A program made the translations under genes and the position numbers. From NCBI GenBank assembly GCA_905480645.1, contig CAJQRC010000057.1:1-37049 (forward strand): a stretch of 37,049 nucleotides of DNA, read 5' to 3'. Below the pieces are notes generated by a model that was not told the DNA's origin, searched no databases, and saw only the letters and a program-made list of their open reading frames with translations. Positions 16,302 through 25,543 of this stretch are shown piece after piece (within the stretch, counting starts at the first letter, position 1; each line of letters starts with the position of its first letter). Source of the DNA: an uncultured Tateyamaria sp. (GTDB lineage Bacteria; Pseudomonadota; Alphaproteobacteria; Rhodobacterales; Rhodobacteraceae).

Positions 16302-17327
16302 AAAAAAACCCTTTCTTGCCCCTTAATGTGATTTTCCAGTTTTCTTGTCCTGATTTCAAGCGATCATCGTTACTCTGGCAACCTAAAAATAATCGTACAA
16401 CTAAAAAAATTGTAAATTCAGTTTTTGTGTTAATAATTTCTGGGACTGTTGATCGAGCTGCTTAAGGCTCAAGTTCAAAGTGACGGCATTGAACCAAGTG
16501 CTCCTATAAACTCGATTAAACGCTTTTTGGGGCGTTTCTTAATTATTTAGCTCAGCACTCCCACGAGCAGTGGTTGCGCTTGCTTAGGTTGTTCTGTGTC
16601 GCCTCAATGCCCTGTGCATTATGAGGGTATTACAAGATATATCAATAATCATCAAAACCGTCCTGGCTCGGACATCCCATTCGCAAAATTTCTGAACTGT
16701 CTGTCGTCATTTGCGGTGAGTAAAGCAGCGCCAAATAGCAGATAAAAGATAACCTTACTGGTTATGAGGAGGCGTGCCCTTTGATAGAGTTCTTAGTCAA
16801 AGTTGTCTTTCTAGGTGCAAGTCACCATAAAGTAAGAATGCATTGCGCGCGCAAGCTACTAAATCGTAGCATAAGGTTTGCGGGTTGCCCGTTTAATGTC
16901 TTTAAATAGATTCTAGCCATGGCTCTTACTTGTCTGCCTCATATTCCACTCCTCCGAGATAACAATGAGCCAGAAACACTCTCTTGTCGAATTATCCTAT
17001 TTGGATTCATAGTGCTGAGGACAGACAATAGATTACTAATGATATTAATTAAATCTTTGATAGTTAACTTGATGGGGCTGTGATCAAGTTGGGAGGGTTA
17101 TCTGTAAGTCAGAAATACCAATACCCGCATCTATCTATAAAGAATCATATAAAAGAGAGGGTTGTTTCAAATACCACCCTTTGCCATAATTCCATTTAAT
17201 AGATTTAAATACTGGTTAAAAACTTTGTTAAAAAGCAATGCCGTGTACCATTCTGTGTACTGAGCTTTGTACCAAAACATTTAATTTAAACTGTAATTAA
17301 TAATTTAAAGTTATAAACTAGGATTTT
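16302..17327. other. AT-rich gene desert upstream of the dioxygenase and tRNA-Asn
   Basis: About 1 kb with no coding frame I can support. It holds a terminator-like hairpin AAACGC/GCGTTT at 16518-16537 followed by a weak T-rich tract. A perfect 6-bp hairpin ATAACC/GGTTAT lies at 16749-16765. A group of related TGTAC-containing repeats lies at 17243-17274, close to the 3' end of tRNA-Asn. The promoter for the minus-strand dioxygenase should lie near 16302-16400. No intact mobile element is visible. Confidence 0.55.
17243..17274 (+). repeat. Three imperfect TGTACC-type direct repeats next to tRNA-Asn
   Basis: GTGTACCA (17243-17250), TGTGTACT (17254-17261) and TTTGTACCA (17266-17274) occur at roughly helical-turn spacing, about 55 bp from the 3' end of tRNA-Asn. 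Short repeated motifs at this distance from a tRNA 3' end resemble tyrosine-integrase arm sites. No integrase gene is present in the window. Confidence 0.4.
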
Positions 17328-17402
17328 TGGCTCCGGCGGTAGGGATCGAACCTACGACCAATTGATTAACAGTCAACTGCTCTACCGCTGAGCTACGCCG
17401 GA
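17328..17402 (-). tRNA. tRNA-Asn (anticodon GTT)
   Basis: A complete 75-nt cloverleaf with encoded CCA on the minus strand. The acceptor TCCGGCG pairs with CGCCGGA. The anticodon loop reads CTGTTAA, giving GTT for asparagine, and the T-loop GGTTCGATCC is canonical. It lies alone between the gene desert and the metallo-hydrolase gene. Confidence 0.96.
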
Positions 17403-17480
17403 ACGGTTGCTAGCGTATAGCAAGGCCAAATTACTCCGTCCAGAGGAGTTTCACTACATTTTTAGAAAAGTTTGACTTGG

Positions 17481-18410
17481 TTATTGGCGTTTATAAATTG
17501 TATCACTACACAAAGGTCCTATCACTTCGACTTTAGATTTCCCCATTAAGTCAATTAGATGTGCAAGAACATTACGTTGGGCAAAAGGTAGCATTAGCGA
17601 TGGGATGTCATCATATACCGCTTGTGTAATTTTACTTAAAGTTGAAGGTTTTTGATCAAGCACTTTCAGGATAGCAGCTTCGCGATTTTTCCGGTGATTT
17701 ATCAACCAGTTTACCCGATTCTTTGGTGCTTTGATTATTGGGCCATGACCCGGATAAAACTGAGCCCAATCACGTTGAAGCAAACGCTCACATGACGCCA
17801 TGAAATCTGTAAGGTCTCCTCCGGGTGGCGAAATAAGAGAACTGGCCCAACCCATCACATGATCACCAGTGAAACAAAGTTTTTCCGTAGCAAAACATAC
17901 ATGATTTCCAAGGTGCCCTGGGGTGTGAATAACTTCTAATTTCAAATCAGTTACCTGTACTATATCTCCATCGGTCAAAACTTGATCCGGTATAAATTCA
18001 TTATCAATACCTTCTTCTCCACCCACCAAACCAGCAATCACTAAGTTATCCATTGCTGCGCTGCGACCGGCAGTAGCACCTCCAAACGCCAAAATAGGGG
18101 CATTGGTATGTTCTGATAGTTTTATTGCTAATGAACTATGATCTAAGTGAGTATGGGTTACTAGAATTTTTGTGATCGTTTGATCTTTCCTGCAAGCACT
18201 CAAAATAGCGTTTAAATGGTCTAAATTGTCTGGGCCTGGGTCAATAACAACAAGTTCTCTAGTTCCGACTAAATAGGTGTTAGTTCCACGAAAAGTCATT
18301 AGTGATGGATTTGGTGCCACAATTCGTTGAATCCCGTGGCCTACAACACTAGGCATACCAACTGTGGGATTGAAATCTTTTAAATCTTTCAACTTCTGGA
18401 CCTTTCGCAT
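17481..18410 (-). CDS. Metallo-beta-lactamase fold hydrolase (LACTB2/RNase-Z-like class)
   Basis: A zinc hydrolase of 309 residues. The metal motif THTHLDH has His86, His88, Asp90 and His91. Further ligands are in HTPGHLGNH, FTGDHVMGW and YPGHGP. The N-terminal GTNTYLVG and IDPGP blocks are typical of this subgroup, which also carries a small winged-helix C-terminal domain (about residues 240-300). Substrates in the subgroup are poorly known; relatives include thioesterase-like hydrolases and the endoribonuclease LACTB2. ATG 18410 was chosen over the in-frame GTG 18422. Neither has a clear ribosome binding site, and the region is shared with the divergent sensor kinase whose start is only 16-28 bp away. 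Confidence 0.85.
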   Translation of the reverse strand: MRKVQKLKDLKDFNPTVGMPSVVGHGIQRIVAPNPSLMTFRGTNTYLVGTRELVVIDPGPDNLDHLNAILSACRKDQTITKILVTHTHLDHSSLAIKLSEHTNAPILAFGGATAGRSAAMDNLVIAGLVGGEEGIDNEFIPDQVLTDGDIVQVTDLKLEVIHTPGHLGNHVCFATEKLCFTGDHVMGWASSLISPPGGDLTDFMASCERLLQRDWAQFYPGHGPIIKAPKNRVNWLINHRKNREAAILKVLDQKPSTLSKITQAVYDDIPSLMLPFAQRNVLAHLIDLMGKSKVEVIGPLCSDTIYKRQ

Positions 18411-18438
18411 TTTTACTAGCACCGTTAGGATTTAGCGT

Positions 18439-19731
18439 ATGTCCTTCGTTTGGCTCAAACAATATTTTCCGCGTGGTATTTATGGGCGTGCAGCCTTAAG
18501 CTTGCTCCTACCAGTTGTAGTTGTGCAAATTGTTGTATCCGTTATTTTTGTGCAGAGGCATTTTGAAGAAGTGACACAGCAGATGTCTGATACAGTCATT
18601 CGGGAACTGCAAATGGTTCTTGCTGTAGACGAGTTTGAACGTGCAAATTTCACTGGCCCTCTAGAAATTAACTTTACAGTTGTCGACTCATCTACATTAT
18701 CGGAACCAAATACTCGCCTGTGGTATGATTTTTCGGGCTTAATAGTGGTCGATTATCTCAAGAAACATTTACCTCAGATTAAAGTTTTTGACCTATATAA
18801 CAATGATATTGTTCGACTAATTATAGACGATCCCCAAGGGCCGATTGAAATTGTTTTTGACAGACAAAGAATCTCAGCAACGAACCCACACCAGCTTTTA
18901 GTTAACATGGTTTTTTTTAGCATATTGGTGACAAGTTTTGCTTATATCTACTTAAGAAACCAGCTGCGTCCAATTAAACGATTGGCACGTGCTGCGACTG
19001 CATTTGGTCGGGGGCGTCACATGCGCTTCACGCCAGCTGGGGCAGCTGAAATGCGTGCAGCAGGAACTGCATTCGTAGATATGCGCGCTCGGATTGAACG
19101 TCACATTGAAACGCGAACACTTATGCTTTCGGGAGTAAGTCATGATTTGCGTACGCCTCTGACAAGAATGCGATTAGCATTAACTATGCTTGATGATGCT
19201 GATCGAATACCGCTTGAGCAAGATGTGATAGAGATGCAGCAGATGATAGATGCTTTTCTAAGTTTTGCGGCAGGCGAAAGCGAAGGAGAACCAGAGAAAA
19301 TAGATGCTACAGAGCTTGTCCGATTATTGGTTAAAGATGCTCAGCGAGCAAACCTACCTGTCTCTTTCTACATGTCGGAGGGGACAGGAACCACTCTGCT
19401 ACGCCCAATCGCTATGCGCCGAGCCTTGGATAACCTAATAAACAATGCAGTCCGTTACGGCAATCGAGCTGAAGTTTCTATTACAATTACTAATAAGTTT
19501 GTGCGGTTTCGCGTTGAGGACGATGGCCCTGGCATTCCAGAAGCGCAGCGTTCTGATGCACAGCAAGCTTTTGTAAGACTGGACCCAGCTCGTAATCAGG
19601 ATAAAGGATCTGGTGTTGGCCTTGGACTTGCTATCACGGCAGACATTGCAAGGGCTCACGGTGGCACATTAAGGTTGAGTGATAGTAAGCGCTTAGGTGG
19701 TTTGAAAGCCGATATGATAATCGGGAGGTAG
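18439..19731 (+). CDS. Sensor histidine kinase, EnvZ-like
   Basis: A membrane kinase of 430 residues with one helix at about 18-38, a periplasmic domain of about 110 residues, a second helix near 152-172, then a HAMP region (LRPIKRLARAATAFGRG). The phospho-acceptor is His235 in SGVSHDLRTPLTRMRL. ATP-binding boxes are N (DNLINNAVRYG), G1 (VEDDGPGIP) and G2 (GSGVGLGLAIT). This order and the H-box match EnvZ/osmosensor-type kinases. No response regulator gene is adjacent, although EnvZ homologues usually follow ompR. It therefore appears to be separated from its partner. The gene is divergent from the metallo-hydrolase with almost no room for two separate promoters. Confidence 0.88.
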   Translation: MSFVWLKQYFPRGIYGRAALSLLLPVVVVQIVVSVIFVQRHFEEVTQQMSDTVIRELQMVLAVDEFERANFTGPLEINFTVVDSSTLSEPNTRLWYDFSGLIVVDYLKKHLPQIKVFDLYNNDIVRLIIDDPQGPIEIVFDRQRISATNPHQLLVNMVFFSILVTSFAYIYLRNQLRPIKRLARAATAFGRGRHMRFTPAGAAEMRAAGTAFVDMRARIERHIETRTLMLSGVSHDLRTPLTRMRLALTMLDDADRIPLEQDVIEMQQMIDAFLSFAAGESEGEPEKIDATELVRLLVKDAQRANLPVSFYMSEGTGTTLLRPIAMRRALDNLINNAVRYGNRAEVSITITNKFVRFRVEDDGPGIPEAQRSDAQQAFVRLDPARNQDKGSGVGLGLAITADIARAHGGTLRLSDSKRLGGLKADMIIGR

Positions 19732-19904
19732 TGCTAATTAAATGTAAAACAATTAATCCCATTGTTTGTAAATAAAATTTAGTCATCGCTAATAAACTCT
19801 CTACTAACTGGGGTGTAATACTTATGTTGGAAACTAATAAATGCAGATTTAGAGAGCATTCCATTTCAAGCATAGATAAAGCCGTTCAAAAGGCGGGAGG
19901 GTTT

Positions 19905-19981
19905 TGGTAGGCCCGGCAGGACTTGAACCCGCAACCAAAGCGTTATGAGCGCTCTGCTCTAACCAGTTGAGCTACAGGCCC
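19905..19981 (-). tRNA. tRNA with CAU anticodon, probably tRNA-Ile2 (lysidine type)
   Basis: A 77-nt cloverleaf with encoded CCA on the minus strand. The anticodon stem GAGCG/CGCTT closes the loop CTCATAA, giving CAT. The body, with TTTGGTTGCGGGTTCAAGTCC, resembles minor isoleucine tRNAs that TilS modifies to read AUA more than elongator methionine tRNAs. Initiator tRNA is excluded because the first acceptor bases pair (G1 with U72) and no run of G-C pairs closes the anticodon stem. The Ile2 versus Met choice is a judgement. Confidence 0.85.
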
Positions 19982-20082
19982 GCCATAGACGCTTGCTATT
20001 CTTGTATAACGCAATCGTCAAGACGCGTTGCGCACATCCTGGCAATAGTCTAGCAAATGTTTAACTAAATGCGGGGGCAATT

Positions 20083-21126
20083 ATGACAGCTGGCAAAAAT
20101 GGTATGACATACGCGCAAGCAGGCGTAAATATCGACGCCGGCAACAAACTGATAGATGAAATTAAACCAGCAGCTAAAGCAACAATGCGCTCTGGCGTAG
20201 CTTCTGGTTTAGGTGGTTTTGGGGCACTCTTTGATTTAAAAGCAGCTGGATTTGTAGATCCTATATTGGTCGCAGCAACAGATGGAGTGGGTACCAAATT
20301 ACGCATAGCGATTGATACAGGCAATGTTGGCAGCGTTGGAATAGATCTGGTAGCGATGTGTGTAAACGATTTGGTATGCCAAGGTGCAGAACCGTTATTT
20401 TTTCTTGATTACTTTGCAACTGGAAAGCTCGATTTGCATCAAGCAAAACAAATTATTGATGGGATTTCAATAGGATGCTCCGAATCTGGATGCGCATTGA
20501 TTGGAGGTGAAACTGCAGAAATGCCTGGTATGTATCCAACAGGTGACTTTGACTTAGCTGGATTTTCTGTTGGTGCAATGGAACGAGGTAATTCCATGCC
20601 TGCAAATATAACAGAAGGAGATATCTTATTAGGATTGGCATCTGATGGCCTACATTCAAACGGGTATTCACTAGTTCGACGTATAGTAGAAACTTTGGGT
20701 CTGAATTGGGAGGATGATTGTCCCTGGGGTAACGGTACTTTGGGTAAATCGTTATTAACTCCGACACGAATATACGTGAAGGCTGCATTGGCAGCTATAA
20801 GGGCAGGGGGCGTGCATGGTTTTGCTCATATCACTGGTGGAGGAATAACAGAAAATCTACCACGTGTCTTACCAAAAGGTTTGGGAGCATTAATCGATCT
20901 AAACGCCTGGGATTTACCACCTTTATTTCAATGGTTGATGACTAAAGGCAACATGGACAAACATGAAGTTCTTAAAACTTTCAATTCGGGCATTGGGATG
21001 GTTGCGGTTGTAAGTAAGGATAATGTTACAAATGTGACCAAATCCTTGATTGATAAGGGCCAACAAGTGTTTGTGATTGGAACTGTTTCACAAGGCAGTG
21101 GCGTGCATTATACAGGATCACTGTGA
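20083..21126 (+). CDS. purM: Phosphoribosylformylglycinamidine cyclo-ligase (AIR synthetase)
   Basis: Closes the imidazole ring in purine synthesis, using ATP to make aminoimidazole ribonucleotide from FGAM. The 347-residue protein is of standard length. It has [14 protein letters not shown] at the N-terminus, [33 protein letters not shown] and [11 protein letters not shown], all conserved ATP- and substrate-binding blocks of the PurM/PurL superfamily. A GGGGG ribosome binding site precedes the ATG. The stop codon is followed directly by the purN start with no gap, so the two are one transcript. This purM-purN pair is common in alphaproteobacteria. Confidence 0.97.
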   Translation: MTAGKNGMTYAQAGVNIDAGNKLIDEIKPAAKATMRSGVASGLGGFGALFDLKAAGFVDPILVAATDGVGTKLRIAIDTGNVGSVGIDLVAMCVNDLVCQGAEPLFFLDYFATGKLDLHQAKQIIDGISIGCSESGCALIGGETAEMPGMYPTGDFDLAGFSVGAMERGNSMPANITEGDILLGLASDGLHSNGYSLVRRIVETLGLNWEDDCPWGNGTLGKSLLTPTRIYVKAALAAIRAGGVHGFAHITGGGITENLPRVLPKGLGALIDLNAWDLPPLFQWLMTKGNMDKHEVLKTFNSGIGMVAVVSKDNVTNVTKSLIDKGQQVFVIGTVSQGSGVHYTGSL

Positions 21127-21717
21127 GTGACAAAACGAGTTGGAATTTTTGTTTCTGGTGGTGGATCAAATTTGCGTGCGCTTGTCGATGACATGGTTGG
21201 CGACCACACAGCGCGTCCAGTCGTAGTAGTTTCAAATAACGCACAGTCTGGTGGAATCTCTTGGGCAAACAACAAGGGTATTCCTACTGTCGTGGTTGAC
21301 CATCGCCCATTTGGTGATGATCGGTTGAGCTTTGAAAATGCAGTTTCCGCAGCAATTTACCCGTATTTTCCAGACATTTTATGTCTTGCAGGTTTTATGC
21401 GAGTATTCACAGCTAATTTTATTTCATCTTGGCCGGACAAAATATTAAATATTCACCCATCACTCTTACCACGCTACAAAGGACTTAATACTCATGAACG
21501 TGTTTTAAAAGCGGGCGATAAAGAACATGGTTGTTCTGTGCATCTGGTCACTTCGTTATTGGACGATGGCCCAATACTAGGACAAGCCCACGTTCCTGTT
21601 ATTCAAGGTGATACAGCGAGCGAATTGAGCAACCGAGTACTTGCAAAAGAACATATACTTTATCCAGCTGTGCTGAGAAGATTTACTGCTGGCGATACTC
21701 GTTTTGTGAGGCTCTAG
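21127..21717 (+). CDS. purN: Phosphoribosylglycinamide formyltransferase (GART)
   Basis: Transfers the formyl group from 10-formyl-tetrahydrofolate to glycinamide ribonucleotide. The protein has 196 residues. It opens with the phosphate-binding FVSGGGSNLRAL. The catalytic residues are Asn108 and His110 (NIHPSLLPRYKG) and Asp146 (LLDDGPIL), equivalent to N106, H108 and D144 of the E. coli enzyme. The start is GTG placed immediately after the purM TGA, so translation probably depends on purM. Its length is slightly shorter than E. coli PurN but normal for the family. Confidence 0.97.
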   Translation: MTKRVGIFVSGGGSNLRALVDDMVGDHTARPVVVVSNNAQSGGISWANNKGIPTVVVDHRPFGDDRLSFENAVSAAIYPYFPDILCLAGFMRVFTANFISSWPDKILNIHPSLLPRYKGLNTHERVLKAGDKEHGCSVHLVTSLLDDGPILGQAHVPVIQGDTASELSNRVLAKEHILYPAVLRRFTAGDTRFVRL

Positions 21718-21788
21718 TCAGTTACACATTAATAGTTTAGCAATATTCAACTAAATGCAGTTAAATTTAAAGTGATAAGAAGCCTTAC

Positions 21789-22949
21789 ATGAAAACTATT
21801 ACGACAACTGATGCCTTGGCAGCTTATTGTAAAGCGGCAAAATCGCATACATATATCACTGTAGATACAGAGTTTTTACGAGAACGAACTTATTATTCAA
21901 AACTTTGTTTGATCCAGCTAGCAATGCCTGGTTTAACAAATGACAACGCTGTTATTGTAGATCCGCTTGTCGACGGTATATCACTGGAACCGCTTTATGA
22001 ACTTTTCCGTGATACTTCTGTTATAAAAGTTTTCCATGCAGCTCGTCAGGATCTTGAAATCTTTTTTGTCGATGCAAAAGTACTCCCACAACCTTTATTT
22101 GATACGCAGGTTGCAGCAATGGTTTGCGGTTTTGGTGAACAGGTTGGCTATGAAACACTAGTGCGCAAATTGACGAATGAAGGCGTCGATAAATCATCTC
22201 GTTTTACAGACTGGTCTAGACGACCTTTAACTGATGCACAAAAAAATTATGCAATTTCTGATGTGACACATCTACGACAAATTTACGAATTTCTTTCTGC
22301 AAAATTGACAGAGACTGGACGTGCACGCTGGGTAAGTGAAGAATTGCAGGTATTGTTGTCTTCGGAAACATATATCGTTAAACCAGATCAAGCGTGGAAA
22401 CGGGTTAAAACGAGAACAACCTCATCCAAATTTTTAGCGTTAGTTAAAGAATTAGCTGAATTTAGAGAAGAATATGCTCAACGCAAAAACGTTCCACGCA
22501 ACAGGGTGTACAAAGACGATGCTCTTGTTGAGATAGCAAGTAATAGACCCAAAACTTTTGAAGATCTTGGTCGCTCTCGTCTACTGTTACGTGAAGCTCG
22601 TAGAGGAGAAATCGCCGAAGGTATATTAGCGGCGGTAATGCGCGGTGTGGAAATGAATCCTAACGTTATGCCTAAGCCTGATCGTAGCCGAGAAAAGATG
22701 CAGGTTAATCCAGCTTTAGCTGATTTGCTTCGTGTTTTGCTCAAATCTAAGACTGAAAGCGCTGGTGTTGCTTCAAAGTTAATAGCAACGGCGGCAGATT
22801 TGGACGCTATATCGGCTGGAATCCGTGATGTACCAGCGTTAACCGGATGGCGGGCAGAAGTCTTTGGTGATGATGCTCTGCGCTTGTGTAATGGTCAGAT
22901 TGCTCTCACTGCTCAGGGCGTAACCGTTCAAATTATTAACTTGAACTAA
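21789..22949 (+). CDS. rnd: Ribonuclease D
   Basis: A 3'-to-5' exoribonuclease acting in tRNA and stable RNA maturation. The DEDDy exonuclease domain spans roughly residues 5-175. Its acidic ligands are Asp26 and Glu28 (VDTEFLRERTY), Asp88 (FHAARQDLEIF) and Asp158 with Tyr154 (NYAISDVTHL). An HRDC helical domain follows (about 215-290, with NVPRNRVYKDDALVEIA), and a second helical segment ends the protein. The length of 386 residues is typical. The gene ends 4 bp before the convergent lipoprotein gene, and a GATAAGAAG ribosome binding site precedes the ATG. Confidence 0.95.
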   Translation: MKTITTTDALAAYCKAAKSHTYITVDTEFLRERTYYSKLCLIQLAMPGLTNDNAVIVDPLVDGISLEPLYELFRDTSVIKVFHAARQDLEIFFVDAKVLPQPLFDTQVAAMVCGFGEQVGYETLVRKLTNEGVDKSSRFTDWSRRPLTDAQKNYAISDVTHLRQIYEFLSAKLTETGRARWVSEELQVLLSSETYIVKPDQAWKRVKTRTTSSKFLALVKELAEFREEYAQRKNVPRNRVYKDDALVEIASNRPKTFEDLGRSRLLLREARRGEIAEGILAAVMRGVEMNPNVMPKPDRSREKMQVNPALADLLRVLLKSKTESAGVASKLIATAADLDAISAGIRDVPALTGWRAEVFGDDALRLCNGQIALTAQGVTVQIINLN

Positions 22950-22953
22950 ATCG

Positions 22954-23475
22954 TCACCGCCGCCCAACCGATTGGGCATTAGTGAGACCCTCAACTCTAA
23001 TAATTTTTGCTCTTGTAATTTCTTTTTGTGTAAGCCGGAATCCAGCTGTAACTGTCCTTAAATTCTCTGGACCACCTCGCATACCTTCATACGGGATTAG
23101 CCCTTCCAAACGAAAGGATAAAACGCCACCTTCGGGCAAGATGTCATCGTTTTCTGGTGTGAGTTGAACATCGTAAAATCCTTGGAAAATTGAGATACCA
23201 GAAGCTCTTAAAATCGCACCTCCGGGGATTGGCTCTAATTTAACCGAAGTTACTTGGTCAATTGGTTTGCCTTGATAAATATCTTCCTCTGCTCCAGTTA
23301 TTCGGCTCCACAAGCTGCGTTGTGGGTTCTTAGGTATCAGCGGGTTTACCTCCTGGGGTGCGGTTTGTGCGTAATCTTGTTTATTTTGCTTGCCCCAATT
23401 TACTGGGTTAACCCTGCTACTACATGCACCCAAACCTAAAACCGCAATAAAAAATGATAGAACGAAAATACGCAT
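22954..23475 (-). CDS. Small conserved lipoprotein of unknown function
   Basis: A 173-residue protein with a lipoprotein signal: basic start, hydrophobic core and lipobox LGAC with the acylated Cys18. The mature protein lacks further membrane segments and is rich in Pro and Gly, with regions predicted to form beta strands (VKLEPIPGGAILRASG and FYDVQLTPEND). I recognise it only as a type of hypothetical lipoprotein seen in Rhodobacterales. AGGAATTG precedes the ATG. It is divergent from sufE and converges on rnd. No function can be given. Confidence 0.8.
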   Translation of the reverse strand: MRIFVLSFFIAVLGLGACSSRVNPVNWGKQNKQDYAQTAPQEVNPLIPKNPQRSLWSRITGAEEDIYQGKPIDQVTSVKLEPIPGGAILRASGISIFQGFYDVQLTPENDDILPEGGVLSFRLEGLIPYEGMRGGPENLRTVTAGFRLTQKEITRAKIIRVEGLTNAQSVGRR

Positions 23476-23605
23476 GATTTGAACAATTCCTATTTTGATA
23501 TATGGGTAACGGATCAGGAGAGTGTTGAAAAGCTTCCTTTACAAGACTGGACGTAAGCAACATCTCGATCTAGTTGAATCGAATGGTATAATAGGTGAGC
23601 AAACA

Positions 23606-24013
23606 ATGGCAAATAATGCATTCGAAGACATAGTTGAAGACTTTACTTTTCTAGATGACTGGGAAGATCGATATCGATATGTTATAGAACAAGGTAAATC
23701 TATGTCGCCACTCCCAAGCGCTTTAAAAGTTCCAGCCACGAAAGTTGATGGCTGTGCCAGCCAGGTTTGGCTACACTCGGTCGTAAATAACGGCAAATTT
23801 CATTTTGATGGCGAAAGTGACGCTATGATAGTACAAGGTTTGATTGCACTCTTACGACATCTTTATAATGATCTTACTCCAGCGGAAGTTTTAATGGTGG
23901 ATGCTCGCTCTGAAATGATGCGATTGGGTCTCAACGATCATTTGTCAGCACAACGTTCCAATGGTTTGCGGGCAATGATTGAACGAATTAGGTTAGTTGC
24001 CACTGATCAATAG
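23606..24013 (+). CDS. sufE: SufE-type sulfur acceptor protein
   Basis: Accepts persulfide sulfur from a SufS-class cysteine desulfurase and passes it on for Fe-S cluster assembly. With ATG 23606 the protein is 135 residues, as is normal, and begins with ANNAFEDIVEDFTFLDDWEDR, a standard SufE N-terminus. The persulfide Cys50 is in VDGCASQVWLH. AGGTGAG sits about 9 bases before this ATG. An in-frame GTG at 23522 would add 28 residues unlike the family and was rejected. The cognate desulfurase may be the truncated sufS at the window start, about 23 kb away; the two are not in one operon. Confidence 0.93.
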   Translation: MANNAFEDIVEDFTFLDDWEDRYRYVIEQGKSMSPLPSALKVPATKVDGCASQVWLHSVVNNGKFHFDGESDAMIVQGLIALLRHLYNDLTPAEVLMVDARSEMMRLGLNDHLSAQRSNGLRAMIERIRLVATDQ

Positions 24014-24076
24014 TTACAAAGTGATGTAGAGAGCCTTTCGCTACAATTGGATTCGTGATGGAAAATCAAACATAAA

Positions 24077-24706
24077 TCACTTTTTTTCCAGTATTTTCTG
24101 TAAGTCGCCGTAACCAGTAAAGCGTCTTTCAAACTTCAAACCAAGCTGTTTTGCAGCAGCTTTTGCTTTTTTGGTTAAAGTCCCATCATCAGTTTGTGCC
24201 TGGTAAACAAGCTTTTCATAGTTACCAAAATACATGTCACGCAACTCTGGGTGTTTATCTAATCCCATAGGCTTCATCACAAAAGCATCAAACTGTCGAA
24301 CAAGAAAATCAGTTAAATAAAAAGTTGTAGTTTCATCTAGTGAGGCGAACCTGCTGTTTCCTTCAAAAAAACTATAACAATGAGGACCAGGAACCATTTC
24401 TACTCCAAGCTCTGTGCAAGTTTTTTGTAGATCACCCCCCGTGCCACAATCAGCGTAAACAACAAAAATACTTTCATAGCTTGCACGATGTTTGACAACT
24501 GCTTCTCGCACTGCACCTGCTATTTTTTCTGGGTATAGATGTAGTTTTGCAGGCAGGCATGTAAGTTCTAAATGTTGCCAACCATTTATAGTCTTTAAAT
24601 TAATAATTTCTTGAGCCAGCGCACCGCAAGCTATCAATAGAACTTTTCTAACATATAATTTTTTTGTCTCAAGTTCCTTAAACGATTTATCATTAGAAAC
24701 TGACAT
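24077..24706 (-). CDS. DUF1638 family protein, associated with corrinoid methyltransferases
   Basis: A 209-residue soluble protein of the DUF1638 family. It begins its fold with VLLIACGAL and has VYADCGTGGDLQ and PGPHCYSFFEG. Cys27, Cys87 and Cys110 lie in these blocks and, with His109, could form a metal or cofactor site. DUF1638 genes occur beside corrinoid protein and methyltransferase genes in many bacteria and archaea, as here, where the corrinoid protein gene lies 138 bp upstream on the same strand. The biochemical role is unknown. Work on the neighbouring split methionine synthase makes a role in corrinoid loading or reactivation plausible, but the sequence does not show it. Confidence 0.85.
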   Translation of the reverse strand: MSVSNDKSFKELETKKLYVRKVLLIACGALAQEIINLKTINGWQHLELTCLPAKLHLYPEKIAGAVREAVVKHRASYESIFVVYADCGTGGDLQKTCTELGVEMVPGPHCYSFFEGNSRFASLDETTTFYLTDFLVRQFDAFVMKPMGLDKHPELRDMYFGNYEKLVYQAQTDDGTLTKKAKAAAKQLGLKFERRFTGYGDLQKILEKK

Positions 24707-24844
24707 CTAAAATATAACCTTCAGAGGTTTTTTATTCTTGTACGGCACTTAATAGCACGTCAGATTGTATTTTAAGTTGGTTATTTTGTTTAAACAAATC
24801 TGAAATGTCGTGAACTTTATTAAACGGTATAAAAAACGATACTA

Positions 24845-25543
24845 TTATGCACTTAATTGATTATGTCTACGCGCCATAAAATCTTTTGCAGTTTCAACTG
24901 CTACAGCAGCATCTCGACAATAAGCATCAGCACCAATAGCCTTACCAAATTCTTCATTTAAAGGCGCTCCACCAACGAGCACTATATAATCATCGCGAAT
25001 ACCTTTTTCGATCATGGTATCTATAACAACCTTCATGTACGGCATGGTTGTTGTGAGAAGAGCCGACATGCCCAGAATATCAGGGCCTTCCTGTTCCATT
25101 GCTGTAAGGTAATTTTCAACGGGGTTATTAATTCCCAAATCCACAACTTCGAAACCAGCCCCTTCCATCATCATCGAAACCAAGTTTTTACCAATATCGT
25201 GGATGTCCCCCTTTACAGTCCCAATAACCATTTTTCCTACACGTGGAGCACCTGTTTCTGCCAAAAGTGGCTTAAGGATAAACATCCCGCCTTTCATTGC
25301 ATTAGCAGCTAAAAGCACCTCAGGAACAAATAAAATCCCATCACGGAAATCGGCACCAACAATTGTCATGCCACCAACGAGTGCTTTGGTCAGGATATCA
25401 TAGGGAGCCCACTCACGTTCAAGCAAGATGTTTACAGCCTCTTCTATTTCCTCTTTCAAACCATCATACAGATCGTCAAACATCTGTTGGACCAACTCTT
25501 CGTCATCTAGTTCCGCAAGGATAATATCGTCTTCTTCTGACAT
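24845..25543 (-). CDS. Corrinoid (cobalamin-binding) protein, MtbC/MetH B12-domain type
   Basis: Carries cobalamin for methyl transfer. It has 232 residues: an acidic lead of about 20 residues, a helical cap domain (about 20-95), then a Rossmann-like B12 domain. The cobalt ligand is His115 in GDIHDIGKN, the conserved DxHxxG motif. MGMSALLTTTMPYMK-type and VLVGGAPLN blocks complete the B12 pocket. With the homocysteine methyltransferase just upstream and the DUF1638 gene downstream it appears to be the B12 module of a split methionine synthase, an arrangement known in Rhodobacterales such as Phaeobacter. Methylamine- or betaine-type methyl transfer is the alternative. The ribosome binding site region is TTAAGGAAA. 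Confidence 0.92.
   Translation of the reverse strand: MSEEDDIILAELDDEELVQQMFDDLYDGLKEEIEEAVNILLEREWAPYDILTKALVGGMTIVGADFRDGILFVPEVLLAANAMKGGMFILKPLLAETGAPRVGKMVIGTVKGDIHDIGKNLVSMMMEGAGFEVVDLGINNPVENYLTAMEQEGPDILGMSALLTTTMPYMKVVIDTMIEKGIRDDYIVLVGGAPLNEEFGKAIGADAYCRDAAVAVETAKDFMARRHNQLSA

Noticed and set aside
16749-16780. Hairpin ATAACC/GGTTAT followed by GAGGAGG and a short GTG frame
   Set aside because: The Shine-Dalgarno-like run is too close to the GTG, the frame ends after 17 codons, and there is no U-run to make the hairpin a terminator.
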